A stretch of DNA of 14,201 bases from Bacteroidales bacterium (GTDB taxonomy: Bacteria > Bacteroidota > Bacteroidia > Bacteroidales > UBA932). The notes beneath the pieces are model-generated. The model had not been told where the DNA came from and did not search any database. It worked only from the letters and a program-made list of their open reading frames with translations. Location of the stretch: NCBI GenBank assembly GCA_004552615.1, contig SFNZ01000045.1, forward strand, positions 1-14,201, read 5' to 3'. The position numbers and the translations under genes were made by a program. Positions 6,953-12,908 of this stretch are shown here, one piece after another. Position 1 is the stretch's first letter. Every line of letters begins with the position of its first letter.

Positions 6953-7689
6953 ATCCGGGGAGGTTCATAGTCACCGGTGCGAGCGGGAGCATCGGACGCG
7001 AGGTGGTCAAGGGCCTCGCCGAGCGCGGAGTGCCTGTGCTTATGGCGTGCCGCAACCAGAAGAAAGGCAATGCCGTGATGGAATCAATCCTGTCCGAAGT
7101 GCCGGGAGCGGACCTTCAGCTCGGGATGGTGGATCTTTCGTCCACCGCAAGCATCAGGGAATTTGCCGGCAGCCTCGGAGAAATGGAGATTTCTGGACTG
7201 TTCAACAATGCCGGAGCGATTTTCCGCGACTTTGCCCTGACACCTGAGGGCGTGGAGAGGACATTCGCTGTGAATTATTTCGGCCCGGTCACCCTGACCG
7301 AAGAACTGCTGCCCCGGCTCAGGGAAGGCAGCATCATCGTGAACATGGTCTCCGTAACCGCCAGGATATCCTCACTTTCCGACGAAGATTTCAGGCCTGA
7401 CCGGAAGCGTTTCGGCCAGCTAAAGACTTACGGGAAAGCCAAACTGGCCCTGCTGCGATACAGCCGGGAACTGGCCGGGAGACGGCCCGACCTCATAGTG
7501 AACGTGGCTGATCCGGGAGTGGTGAACAGCAATATGATAAGCATGGGAAGATGGTTCGACCCGCTTGCTGATGTCATTTTCAGGCCGTTCTGCAAATCTC
7601 CGCAAAAAGGCGCCATCCCTGCTCTCAACGCCATTTTCTCCGACAGGAGGATGAGGTATTTCTCCGGCAATTCCAGCCGTGAGATGTAG
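6949..7689 (+). CDS. Short-chain dehydrogenase/reductase, retinol-dehydrogenase-like
   Basis: A 246-residue SDR of a subgroup distinct from its upstream neighbour. It has TGASGSIG (residues 9-16), NNAGAIF (86-92), tetrad Asn109 (FAVNYFG), Ser135 (IIVNMVSV) and Y161-x3-K165 (YGKAK). NNAGAIF, GVERTFAVNYFGP and the long spacing from Ser to Tyr are typical of retinol-dehydrogenase/WWOX-like SDRs, which oxidise or reduce lipophilic alcohols. The catalytic set is complete. The start at 6949 overlaps the previous stop by four bases; longer in-frame starts (for example 6712) lie inside the preceding gene. It is the last gene of the operon: 130 bases and a new promoter precede the porin gene. A second hydroxysteroid dehydrogenase acting at another position or with opposite stereochemistry is a reasonable guess, not proven. 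Confidence 0.87.
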   Translation: MNPGRFIVTGASGSIGREVVKGLAERGVPVLMACRNQKKGNAVMESILSEVPGADLQLGMVDLSSTASIREFAGSLGEMEISGLFNNAGAIFRDFALTPEGVERTFAVNYFGPVTLTEELLPRLREGSIIVNMVSVTARISSLSDEDFRPDRKRFGQLKTYGKAKLALLRYSRELAGRRPDLIVNVADPGVVNSNMISMGRWFDPLADVIFRPFCKSPQKGAIPALNAIFSDRRMRYFSGNSSREM

Positions 7690-7747
7690 TCTTGCGGCAC
7701 TGTACACTGCAGATTCCGGACAGAGGTTCAAAAAATCTCGGATTCTC

Positions 7748-7770
7748 GTATAATTATTAAAGAATTATAC
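7748..7770. promoter_or_regulatory. 23-bp palindrome overlapping the porin promoter (candidate operator)
   Basis: GTATAATT-ATTAAAG-AATTATAC is a perfect 8-base inverted repeat around a 7-base centre. It ends two bases before the -7 element of the porin gene and would cover roughly -38 to -16. That is where a dimeric regulator would block or assist the polymerase. AT-rich promoter DNA yields palindromes by chance more easily than coding DNA, so confidence is moderate. Confidence 0.45.
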
Positions 7771-7771
7771 A

Positions 7772-7779
7772 TATCTTTG
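7772..7779 (+). promoter_or_regulatory. -7 promoter element for the porin gene
   Basis: TATCTTTG matches the Bacteroidetes TAnnTTTG element exactly and lies 40 bases upstream of the ATG at 7820. There is no TTG at the -33 position, where the palindrome 7748-7770 sits instead, so the promoter may depend on a regulator bound there. Confidence 0.5.
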
Positions 7780-7819
7780 TCCTGAAACATAATCATTGAC
7801 ACTAAGAGTCTGCATTGTA

Positions 7820-8908
7820 ATGAAAACTATTTCAAGCAAATCCACAATCGTGGCTTCATTTGTCGCCGCCCTGCTTCTCATCGCCCCGGCATCTGCCGTA
7901 GGACAGGAAAAAGGTTATGGAATATCCGACTTCCACTTCGAGACCAGGCTGGGATACGAGGCCGTTCTCCCGGGGATGGACTTCAACGATGACGCTTCAG
8001 GGTTCCGCGGAAGCTGGCTGAACATGAGGCTCGACGGACAGATATGCAAAGGCCTGACCTACAGCTACAGACAGCGTTTCAACAAGCTCACGGAAAGGTC
8101 ATTTTTCGATGCCACGGACTGGATTCATCTCGACTGGCAGGCCGCTGATTGGTTTTCGCTTTCCGCCGGGAAGCAGGTGGTGGCCATAGGCGGCTATGAA
8201 TATGACCGCGCTCCTATCGACCTGTATTATTGCTCCGAGTTCTGGAACAACATCGCCTGCTACCAGATAGGCGTTTCAGGAACTTTCAAGGCGTCTCCGG
8301 GGGACAATCTGCTCCTCCAGTTGTGCAATTCCCCGATGAGAGGATACATCATCGACGAATCAGGCAGGAACTGCGGCAATTCCAAGATAGCCCTTAACCT
8401 GATGTGGTACGGCAGCCACGGGTTCTACGAGACAATGTGGTCCGTGAACGCTTTCCAGAACACACGCGACTCATGGATGTATTACATTGCCCTCGGCAAC
8501 AGGTTCAATATCACCGACTGGCTGAGGCTTGACCTCGACCTGATGGACCGTCTCGGGAAAGGGAGCGGGTTCGTCGGGGATTTCTCCATCATGAGCGAAC
8601 TCTCTGCCGCGCCTGCAGACGGACTCAGGATACATGCGAAATTCACATGGGACCGCAATAGGAAATGCGACGGAGACTGGCTGGTGGCACGCGGTACGAA
8701 TGTCCGCAGCATCTCCGGCGGTGCCGAATACTCCCCTGTCAAGAAAGCACGGGAGGCAGTGAAACTGTTTGCTGTCGCCGGATACAGCTATGGAGACTGC
8801 CCGGGGGTTCTCGGGGACAGGGACCTGCAAATCCAGGCCGGAGTGAAGTTCCGGCTCGATATTCTGGAAGGAATCAAGGCGCTCATACGGCACAAATCAG
8901 CCGAATAA
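7820..8908 (+). CDS. Outer-membrane porin, OprO/OprP (phosphate-selective porin) family
   Basis: A 362-residue protein with a Sec signal peptide (MKTISSKSTIVASFVAALLLIAPASA in outline; cleavage probably near residues 26-29). The mature part is rich in alternating aromatic/polar beta strands typical of a porin barrel. Stretches such as DFHFETRLGYEA, LTYSYRQRFNK, DWIHLDWQAADWFSLSAGKQ and FRLDILEGIKA near the end fit the Bacteroidetes OprP-like family; members are usually 350-420 residues. Despite the family name, many members carry other anionic solutes. The ATG at 7820 directly precedes the basic N-region; the in-frame TTG at 7796 would add residues that spoil the signal peptide and is rejected. 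A 47-base gap leads to the next gene on the same strand, suggesting an outer/inner membrane transport pair. Confidence 0.82.
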   Translation: MKTISSKSTIVASFVAALLLIAPASAVGQEKGYGISDFHFETRLGYEAVLPGMDFNDDASGFRGSWLNMRLDGQICKGLTYSYRQRFNKLTERSFFDATDWIHLDWQAADWFSLSAGKQVVAIGGYEYDRAPIDLYYCSEFWNNIACYQIGVSGTFKASPGDNLLLQLCNSPMRGYIIDESGRNCGNSKIALNLMWYGSHGFYETMWSVNAFQNTRDSWMYYIALGNRFNITDWLRLDLDLMDRLGKGSGFVGDFSIMSELSAAPADGLRIHAKFTWDRNRKCDGDWLVARGTNVRSISGGAEYSPVKKAREAVKLFAVAGYSYGDCPGVLGDRDLQIQAGVKFRLDILEGIKALIRHKSAE

Positions 8909-8955
8909 GCTACCGGGCCTGACCTTGACAAAATAATCAACCAAAAATCATTTCT

Positions 8956-10146
8956 ATGAAGAGAAAATTCAGACTTCCGAACGGAGTGGTATGTCTGCTC
9001 TTTATCCTCATCATCTTCGGATATCTCGCATCCGTGATGGGGCTCTCCAACATGCTCAACACCATGATGCACACCGCCCATGACCTGCTCATCAACACGG
9101 TATTCTACATCATGGCAATCTGCGTGCTCACAGGAGCATTGGCCAAAATCTTCATCGACTTCGGAGTGGTGGACCTGTTCCAGAAACTCCTGAGGCCTAT
9201 CATGAAGCCTCTTTTCAATCTTCCCGGTGTGGCATCTCTCGGTGCCGTGATGACTTTCCTGAGCGACAACCCGGCCATCATCTCCCTTGCCCAGGACAGG
9301 AAGTTCGCGAAATACTTCAAGAAATACCAGCTCATCTCCCTGACCAACTTCGGTACAGCATTCGGCATGGGCTTGATAGTCATCGTGTTCATGATCGGAC
9401 AGGGATATTTCCTCGCTCCGGCGATAGGGCTCGTGGGAGCAATGATCGGATGCATCGTTTCCACGAGAATGATGCAGTTCTTCATCTGCAAGGACTACCC
9501 GTCATTCAAGGATGAGGACGCGATTACCGAGACCCACTCGCATCATACCAATGCCGACGGAGTCAAAGTCAATGACGATGAGGAAAGCAGTTCCGACACA
9601 GGATTCGTGAAGGTGCTCAACGCCCTTCTCGACGGAGGAAAATCCGGCGTGGGTATCGGACTGGCAATCATCCCGGGAGTTCTTATCATTTCCACGTTCG
9701 TGATGATGATTACATTCGGGGAAAGCACCGTGACCAATGCGGACGGAACCACTGTTACAGCCTTCACCGGAGCAGCCTACGAGGGAACCAGACTCCTCCC
9801 TTGGCTCGCAAGCAAGATTGACTTCATATTCAAGTGGCTTTTCGGATTCCACGCACCTGAACTGATAGCATTCCCTATCACCGCCCTCGGCGCTGTAGGT
9901 GCTGCACTCGGCCTCATTCCTGAGTTCGCACAGCAGGGGATCATCGACGGCAATGCCATAGCAGTATTCACGGCAATGGGCATGTGCTGGAGCGGTTATC
10001 TCTCCACCCACACTGCCATGCTTGACTCCCTCGGATTCCGCAATCTGCTCTCACGGGCATTCATCAGCCATTTCCTCGGAGGAATTGCTGCAGGTGTCTG
10101 CGCCCACTGGCTTTTTGTAGGCATTGTTGCACTCGCAGGACTATAG
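8956..10146 (+). CDS. Inner-membrane protein with two 'Gate' (nucleoside-recognition-like) modules, CD0519/CD1768-like family
   Basis: A 396-residue polytopic membrane protein. Two hydrophobic halves (about 11-178 and 222-396) are separated by a hydrophilic, His/Asp/Ser-rich linker (about 180-218: THSHHTNADG then DDEESSSD). The first half has LTGALAKIFIDFGVVDLFQKLL and LSDNPAIISLAQ, and the second FPITALGAVGAALGL, patterns I associate with Gate-domain proteins such as YjiH, SpmA/SpmB and the CD0519/CD1768 family. That family is presumed to transport small solutes, but I know no established substrate. The ATG at 8956 follows an A-rich, SD-less leader. The gene follows the porin in an apparent two-gene operon and converges on the acetyltransferase gene with 9 bases between stops. 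Confidence 0.75.
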   Translation: MKRKFRLPNGVVCLLFILIIFGYLASVMGLSNMLNTMMHTAHDLLINTVFYIMAICVLTGALAKIFIDFGVVDLFQKLLRPIMKPLFNLPGVASLGAVMTFLSDNPAIISLAQDRKFAKYFKKYQLISLTNFGTAFGMGLIVIVFMIGQGYFLAPAIGLVGAMIGCIVSTRMMQFFICKDYPSFKDEDAITETHSHHTNADGVKVNDDEESSSDTGFVKVLNALLDGGKSGVGIGLAIIPGVLIISTFVMMITFGESTVTNADGTTVTAFTGAAYEGTRLLPWLASKIDFIFKWLFGFHAPELIAFPITALGAVGAALGLIPEFAQQGIIDGNAIAVFTAMGMCWSGYLSTHTAMLDSLGFRNLLSRAFISHFLGGIAAGVCAHWLFVGIVALAGL

Positions 10147-10155
10147 GAAATTCTG

Positions 10156-10722
10156 TCAGGATTCCAGACGAAGTACTCTCACCGGCCTGTCGGAACCGCA
10201 AGCCAGTGAGTTGTCGTATATTGTCTCCCCGGTCGGAACGAATCCGCATTTTTCCATCACGCGTCCGGATGCGGGATTGTCAGTGAAATGTCCACTTATC
10301 AGGGAAATGATTCCTTCATGCGACCGGGCCTCATCTATCATCATACGGAGAGCCTCGGTGCAGATTCCTCTGTTCCAATAGGGCTTGGCTACCCAATATC
10401 CAACGGTCGGCTCCCCTTCCCTGGCAGGCAGCCCGCATTCGCAGGACGGACCATAGCCTATCGCACCGACAGGCTCCCCGGTCTCGCGCAGGGCAATCGC
10501 CCAGGTAGTGTCATTATTGAAAACGGTCCTGATTATTTCCAGGCTTTCTTCTATAGATTTATGAGGCTCCCATCCCGCCCGCGGGCCGACATCCGGATCA
10601 GAAGCATGCTTGAAGAGCACTTCAGCATCCTCATCTTTCCAGGGCCGGAGGATGATTCGCCCGCCTTGCGAGAATGACGGAATACCGCAGTCATGGCTGC
10701 ATTCTGATGTAAGCTGTTCCAT
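10156..10722 (-). CDS. GNAT-family N-acetyltransferase (RimJ/RimL-like)
   Basis: A 188-residue cytoplasmic acetyl-CoA-dependent acyltransferase. After a short Cys/His-containing leader (ECSHDCG) the GNAT fold begins with GRIILRPWKDEDAEVLFKHASDP (residues 21-43 in outline). GYWVAKPYWNRGICTEAL (108-125) is motif A, with the acetyl-CoA pyrophosphate-binding NRGICT loop, and DNPASGRVMEKCGF (148-161) is the C-terminal signature of RimJ/RimL-like enzymes. Substrate unknown; relatives acetylate ribosomal-protein N-termini, antibiotics or other amines. The ATG at 10722 is preceded by a consensus promoter. It diverges from the hydrolase gene. Confidence 0.88.
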   Translation of the reverse strand: MEQLTSECSHDCGIPSFSQGGRIILRPWKDEDAEVLFKHASDPDVGPRAGWEPHKSIEESLEIIRTVFNNDTTWAIALRETGEPVGAIGYGPSCECGLPAREGEPTVGYWVAKPYWNRGICTEALRMMIDEARSHEGIISLISGHFTDNPASGRVMEKCGFVPTGETIYDNSLACGSDRPVRVLRLES

Positions 10723-10739
10723 TCAAGTGTATTTTTCAG

Positions 10740-10770
10740 CAAAGATAGTCCAAATCCCCGCCCGGAACAA
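10740..10770 (-). promoter_or_regulatory. Bacteroidetes-type promoter for the GNAT gene
   Basis: On the minus strand TTG (10770-10768) is followed after 20 bases by TATCTTTG (10747-10740), a full TAnnTTTG match. Transcription would start near 10734, giving a leader of only about a dozen bases. Confidence 0.55.
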
Positions 10771-10857
10771 CCCCGGTTTGCGCGATGTCCACATCAAGTT
10801 TAGGGAAATTATTATCATACAATGACTTGGATTCCGTATTTGTCCATACGTAAATCA

Positions 10858-10887
10858 TTGCCATACCGCCGGCAAGCCGTAACTTTG
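10858..10887 (+). promoter_or_regulatory. Bacteroidetes-type promoter for the alpha/beta hydrolase gene
   Basis: TTG at 10858-10860, a 19-base spacer and TAACTTTG at 10880-10887 match the -33/-7 consensus. The predicted leader to the ATG at 10929 is about 36 bases. Confidence 0.55.
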
Positions 10888-10928
10888 CAGTCTGAATAAT
10901 TAATGTATCTATTTGAAAAGAAGTGGCT

Positions 10929-11822
10929 ATGGACAAGAAAATCTGGATTCCCCTGTTCTGCATCGCATGCTCGCTGATGCTTCTCTGTATCATTGCAGGA
11001 AGACCGGCCGGAAGCATCGGGGAAATGAGGTCTGAATACGTGCAGTCAGAATCTGTGAAAGTTCATTACAAGGAAACGGGCAGGGGCTCGAAAGCTCTTG
11101 TATTCATACACGGATTCGGGTGCGACATGAATACGTGGGAGGCTCAGTACGAGGCATTCCGTGGGAAGCCGGGCTTGCGGATGGTTTTCATAGACCTGCC
11201 CGGATACGGTAAGAGCGGCAAGCCGGAGGCGGACTACACGCTGCAGTTCTTTGCGGATGCTGTGGATGCGGTGCTGAAGAGGTTGGATATTGAGGAAGGC
11301 GTTATAGTCGGTCACAGTCTCGGGACGGCAGTTTGCAGGCAATACCTTATCTCAAGCGGGAGGAAGTTTTCATTGTGCGACATCGACGGAGTCTATTGTT
11401 TCTATCAGGAACCTGTTGACCCTGAATATGATGCAGCAATCCAGGCGTTTGCATCGAGTTTCGACGGGCCGGGATGCCGGGCTAATATTGAGGGTTTTGT
11501 CAATGCCCTTTCAGGTCCGGAGACACCGGATGAAGTCAAGGAATATGCGATGAGGACAATGCCGGAGACTCCTGAGTACGTGGCATCGAGCACGATGCAT
11601 CATCTGGTCGAGAGGCGTTGGTGGGATGGGACGGCCATCTGCAATCCAGTAGCGGTGATCTGCACCCGGAACAGCGGGCTGGCCCCTGACAACAAGGAGA
11701 AGATGTCGCGGCTCTATCCACTCTTGGCCGAGTACACCGAGCTCACCGACTGCGGGCATTTCATCCACATGGAGCAGCCCTCCCTCGTCAACGCCAAACT
11801 CTCCGCCCTACTGGAAATGTAA
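10929..11822 (+). CDS. Alpha/beta hydrolase with an N-terminal membrane anchor or signal sequence
   Basis: A 297-residue serine hydrolase. Residues 1-23 are a short basic end plus a hydrophobic Cys-rich segment (signal anchor or signal peptide; no clean lipobox), so the enzyme probably acts on the periplasmic side of the inner membrane or is exported. The hydrolase fold shows the oxyanion motif HGFG (61-64), the cap-proximal DLPGYGKSGKP (89-99), the nucleophile elbow GHSLG with Ser130, a likely acid at D254 (LAPDNKE) and the catalytic His in DCGHFIHMEQP (H277). The substrate could be an ester, lactone or peptide-like bond; it is not a bile-salt hydrolase, which has an unrelated fold. I preferred the ATG at 10929 over the in-frame GTG at 10923. 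A strong hairpin follows the stop immediately. Confidence 0.87.
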   Translation: MDKKIWIPLFCIACSLMLLCIIAGRPAGSIGEMRSEYVQSESVKVHYKETGRGSKALVFIHGFGCDMNTWEAQYEAFRGKPGLRMVFIDLPGYGKSGKPEADYTLQFFADAVDAVLKRLDIEEGVIVGHSLGTAVCRQYLISSGRKFSLCDIDGVYCFYQEPVDPEYDAAIQAFASSFDGPGCRANIEGFVNALSGPETPDEVKEYAMRTMPETPEYVASSTMHHLVERRWWDGTAICNPVAVICTRNSGLAPDNKEKMSRLYPLLAEYTELTDCGHFIHMEQPSLVNAKLSALLEM

Positions 11823-11823
11823 A

Positions 11824-11857
11824 GAAGAATTCCAATCGTTATCGATGGTAATTCTTC
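11824..11857 (+). terminator. Hairpin immediately after the alpha/beta hydrolase stop codon
   Basis: GAAGAATT (11824-11831) pairs with AATTCTTC (11850-11857), and the interior continues with CC/GG and ATCG-TTAT-CGAT separated by single-base bulges. Its position one base after the TAA suggests a transcription end or mRNA-stabilising structure. No U-tract follows, so efficiency is uncertain. Confidence 0.5.
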
Positions 11858-11930
11858 CTCAATCCCCCGACCCCCTTTTCAAGGGGGCGATCAGCGCTTC
11901 GTTGTTCTGCGCGCGGCGTCTGATGACGCC
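11857..11930. repeat. Left arm of a long inverted repeat
   Basis: A 74-base arm whose reverse complement recurs at 12434-12539. Shared parts are the end CCTCAATCCCCC, the hairpin CCCCCTT-TTC-AAGGGGG (11871-11887), CGATC, the block CGCTTCGTTGTTC (11894-11906) and the short palindrome GGCGTC-TGAT-GACGCC (11915-11930). Differences from the right arm are a few substitutions, a one-base change in the C/G run and a 31-base segment present only on the right. The arms enclose a 503-bp core. Confidence 0.85.
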
Positions 11931-12318
11931 ATTATTGCCAAACGCACTTGCATTGCCTTCCATCTCGACTTGGTCATGTTCCGTTCCGGCAATGGTATTG
12001 CCGGTGCAAATACGGAAAGTCGGCAGGTCCTCCGAAATGAGATACGGCTCTGCTTGTTATGTAATTCGTTTGGTCTAGAGGACCATGACAATCGCCTTCG
12101 TGCAAATCATCGCGCGGGCGATAAAATCATAACTCATTAATAATCAATGATAAAGTTTTTTGAAAATTGTCAGATGACATCAAATTGGTGCCATCGAGCG
12201 GGTAAAATGCAGTTATGTGGCGTAAAACGGCGATTTGCTCGCGCGATGAATTGGATGAAAATGAAGATCTTTGCCTGACGCACGGCACCGCAGCCGGCAA
12301 ATACGCCAGCCGACTGCT

Positions 12319-12365
12319 CAAAGCAAGCTGCGCAGCTCAGCCCAAAGGCTGCTCCGCTTGCTTTG
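12319..12365. repeat. Nested hairpin in the core between the long inverted repeats
   Basis: CAAAGCAAGC (12319-12328) is perfectly complementary to GCTTGCTTTG (12356-12365). Within the 27-base interval AGCC (12339-12342) pairs with GGCT (12347-12350) around a CAAA tetraloop. An alternative perfect 12-bp palindrome AGCTGCGCAGCT lies at 12326-12337. This reads like a structured RNA or cruciform, not protein-coding sequence. Confidence 0.6.
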
Positions 12366-12433
12366 TGCCTCCAACGCACAAAAAATGCAAATCAACCGGG
12401 ATTTTACGTTGAGCCGGAAATTGAGATTAACCA

Positions 12434-12539
12434 GGCGTCATCAGACGCCGCGCGAAGAACAACGAAGCGAAGGCCTTGTGCTGATGGTGTGCACGTAGCG
12501 CCGATCGCCCCCTTGAAAAGGGGGTCGGGGGGATTGAGG
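12434..12539. repeat. Right arm of the long inverted repeat, with a 31-base extra segment
   Basis: Inverse of 11857-11930. It begins with GGCGTC-ATCA-GACGCC (12434-12449), continues with the GAACAACGAAGCG block, carries 31 extra bases at 12470-12500, then resumes with CGATCG, the hairpin CCCCCTT-GAA-AAGGGGG (12508-12524) and ends GGATTGAGG. The extra segment is bounded on both sides by GCG, as an insertion or deletion between short repeats would leave. Confidence 0.85.
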
Positions 12540-12540
12540 G

Positions 12541-12601
12541 GTCAGGGGGAAATCAGCAGTCCCATCCGGGACCACAAAAAAAAGAGAAGCGCTTGCTTCT
12601 C
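12541..12601. repeat. 61-bp direct repeat, copy 1
   Basis: Identical by eye over 61 bases to 12636-12696, with a period of 95 bases. It contains GTCCC-ATCC-GGGAC, a run of eight A and the stem GAGAAGC-GCTT-GCTTCTC. Unlike copy 2, the T-run that should follow is replaced by unrelated sequence. The stem therefore looks like a rho-independent terminator only when read on the minus strand, where eight T follow it. Confidence 0.9.
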
Positions 12602-12635
12602 ACAGCGCGACAGCGCCGGTTCCCCCGTAATGGGG

Positions 12636-12696
12636 GTCAGGGGGAAATCAGCAGTCCCATCCGGGACCACAAAAAAAAGAGAAGCGCTTGCTTCTC
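12636..12696. repeat. 61-bp direct repeat, copy 2
   Basis: Second perfect copy of the unit at 12541. It is preceded by the small hairpin CCCCC-GTAAT-GGGGG (12622-12636), which resembles the CCCCC/GGGGG hairpins of the inverted-repeat arms. Its 3' half forms the left side of the 50-bp palindrome at 12663-12712. Confidence 0.9.
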
Positions 12697-12712
12697 TTTT
12701 TTTTGTGGTCCC
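12663..12712. terminator. Perfect 50-bp palindrome, bidirectional rho-independent terminator
   Basis: Two 23-base arms pair without mismatch around a GCTT loop. From outside in they read GGGACCAC, eight A, GAGAAGC; the other arm is GCTTCTC, eight T, GTGGTCCC. The inner GAGAAGC/GCTTCTC stem followed by T8 is a classic intrinsic terminator on both strands. It separates the recombinase unit (minus strand) from the repeat region to its left. Confidence 0.8.
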
Positions 12713-12852
12713 AAAAGAGACTATCAAGGTCATTACCCTATATTATTCTCTATCAAGTGCTTGTCTCTCTTATCAGGGAGAACTATTGACTCTCTACCGA
12801 CAAATAGGCGACAATTCACAGCGAATATAGCCGATAAAGATCATCCAGACAA

Positions 12853-12896
12853 GGGTCCCCATAATATTTCCTGATGGAAAGATCCTGGGGATTCCC
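12853..12896. repeat. Bulged hairpin downstream of the recombinase gene
   Basis: GGG-TCCCCA (12853-12861) pairs with TGGGGA...CCC (12886-12896, TT bulge). Inside it TTTCC (12867-12871) pairs with GGAAA (12876-12880) around TGAT. It lies 13 bases past the recombinase stop on the minus strand. It may be its transcript end or a recombinase-related site; no T-tract follows. Confidence 0.45.
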
Positions 12897-12908
12897 TATC
12901 AATGTTCC

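Larger units (their letters stand above)
11823..12908. other. 1.09-kb stretch without a credible gene, built of repeats
   Basis: I see no convincing coding region here. Open frames exist but run through inverted and direct repeats, have skewed composition and show no family motif. Contents in order: post-hydrolase hairpin (11824-11857); left inverted-repeat arm (11857-11930); a ~500-bp core with a long hairpin at 12319-12365; right arm (12434-12539); two copies of a 61-bp direct repeat (12541-12601, 12636-12696), the second completing a perfect 50-bp palindrome (12663-12712); an AT-richer stretch; and a bulged hairpin just downstream of the recombinase stop (12853-12896). Confidence 0.75.

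Noticed and set aside
10929..11822. Alpha/beta hydrolase as a bile-salt hydrolase
   Set aside because: Bile-salt hydrolases are N-terminal-nucleophile (Cys2) enzymes of another fold; this protein has a Ser-His-acid hydrolase core.
11845..12091. Overlapping open frames on both strands beside and within the left repeat arm
   Set aside because: They translate G/C-rich hairpins and repeat DNA, have no recognisable motif, and lack a promoter or start signal.
11931..12433. Invertible promoter inside the inverted-repeat core
   Set aside because: No TAnnTTTG element on either strand in the core by eye, so a classic flipping promoter is not supported.
12541..12696. Possible CRISPR array from the 61-bp direct repeats
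   Set aside because: Only two copies, units too long, no regular spacers and no cas genes nearby.
12715..12765. Two CTATCAAG direct copies as recombinase sites
   Set aside because: Eight-base repeats in AT-rich DNA are weak evidence, and I found no convincing matching partner on the other side of the recombinase.
12363..12830. 155-codon open frame on the plus strand
   Set aside because: It runs through the right inverted-repeat arm and both 61-bp repeats, so its protein repeats the translation of terminator sequence. No start context or family motif.
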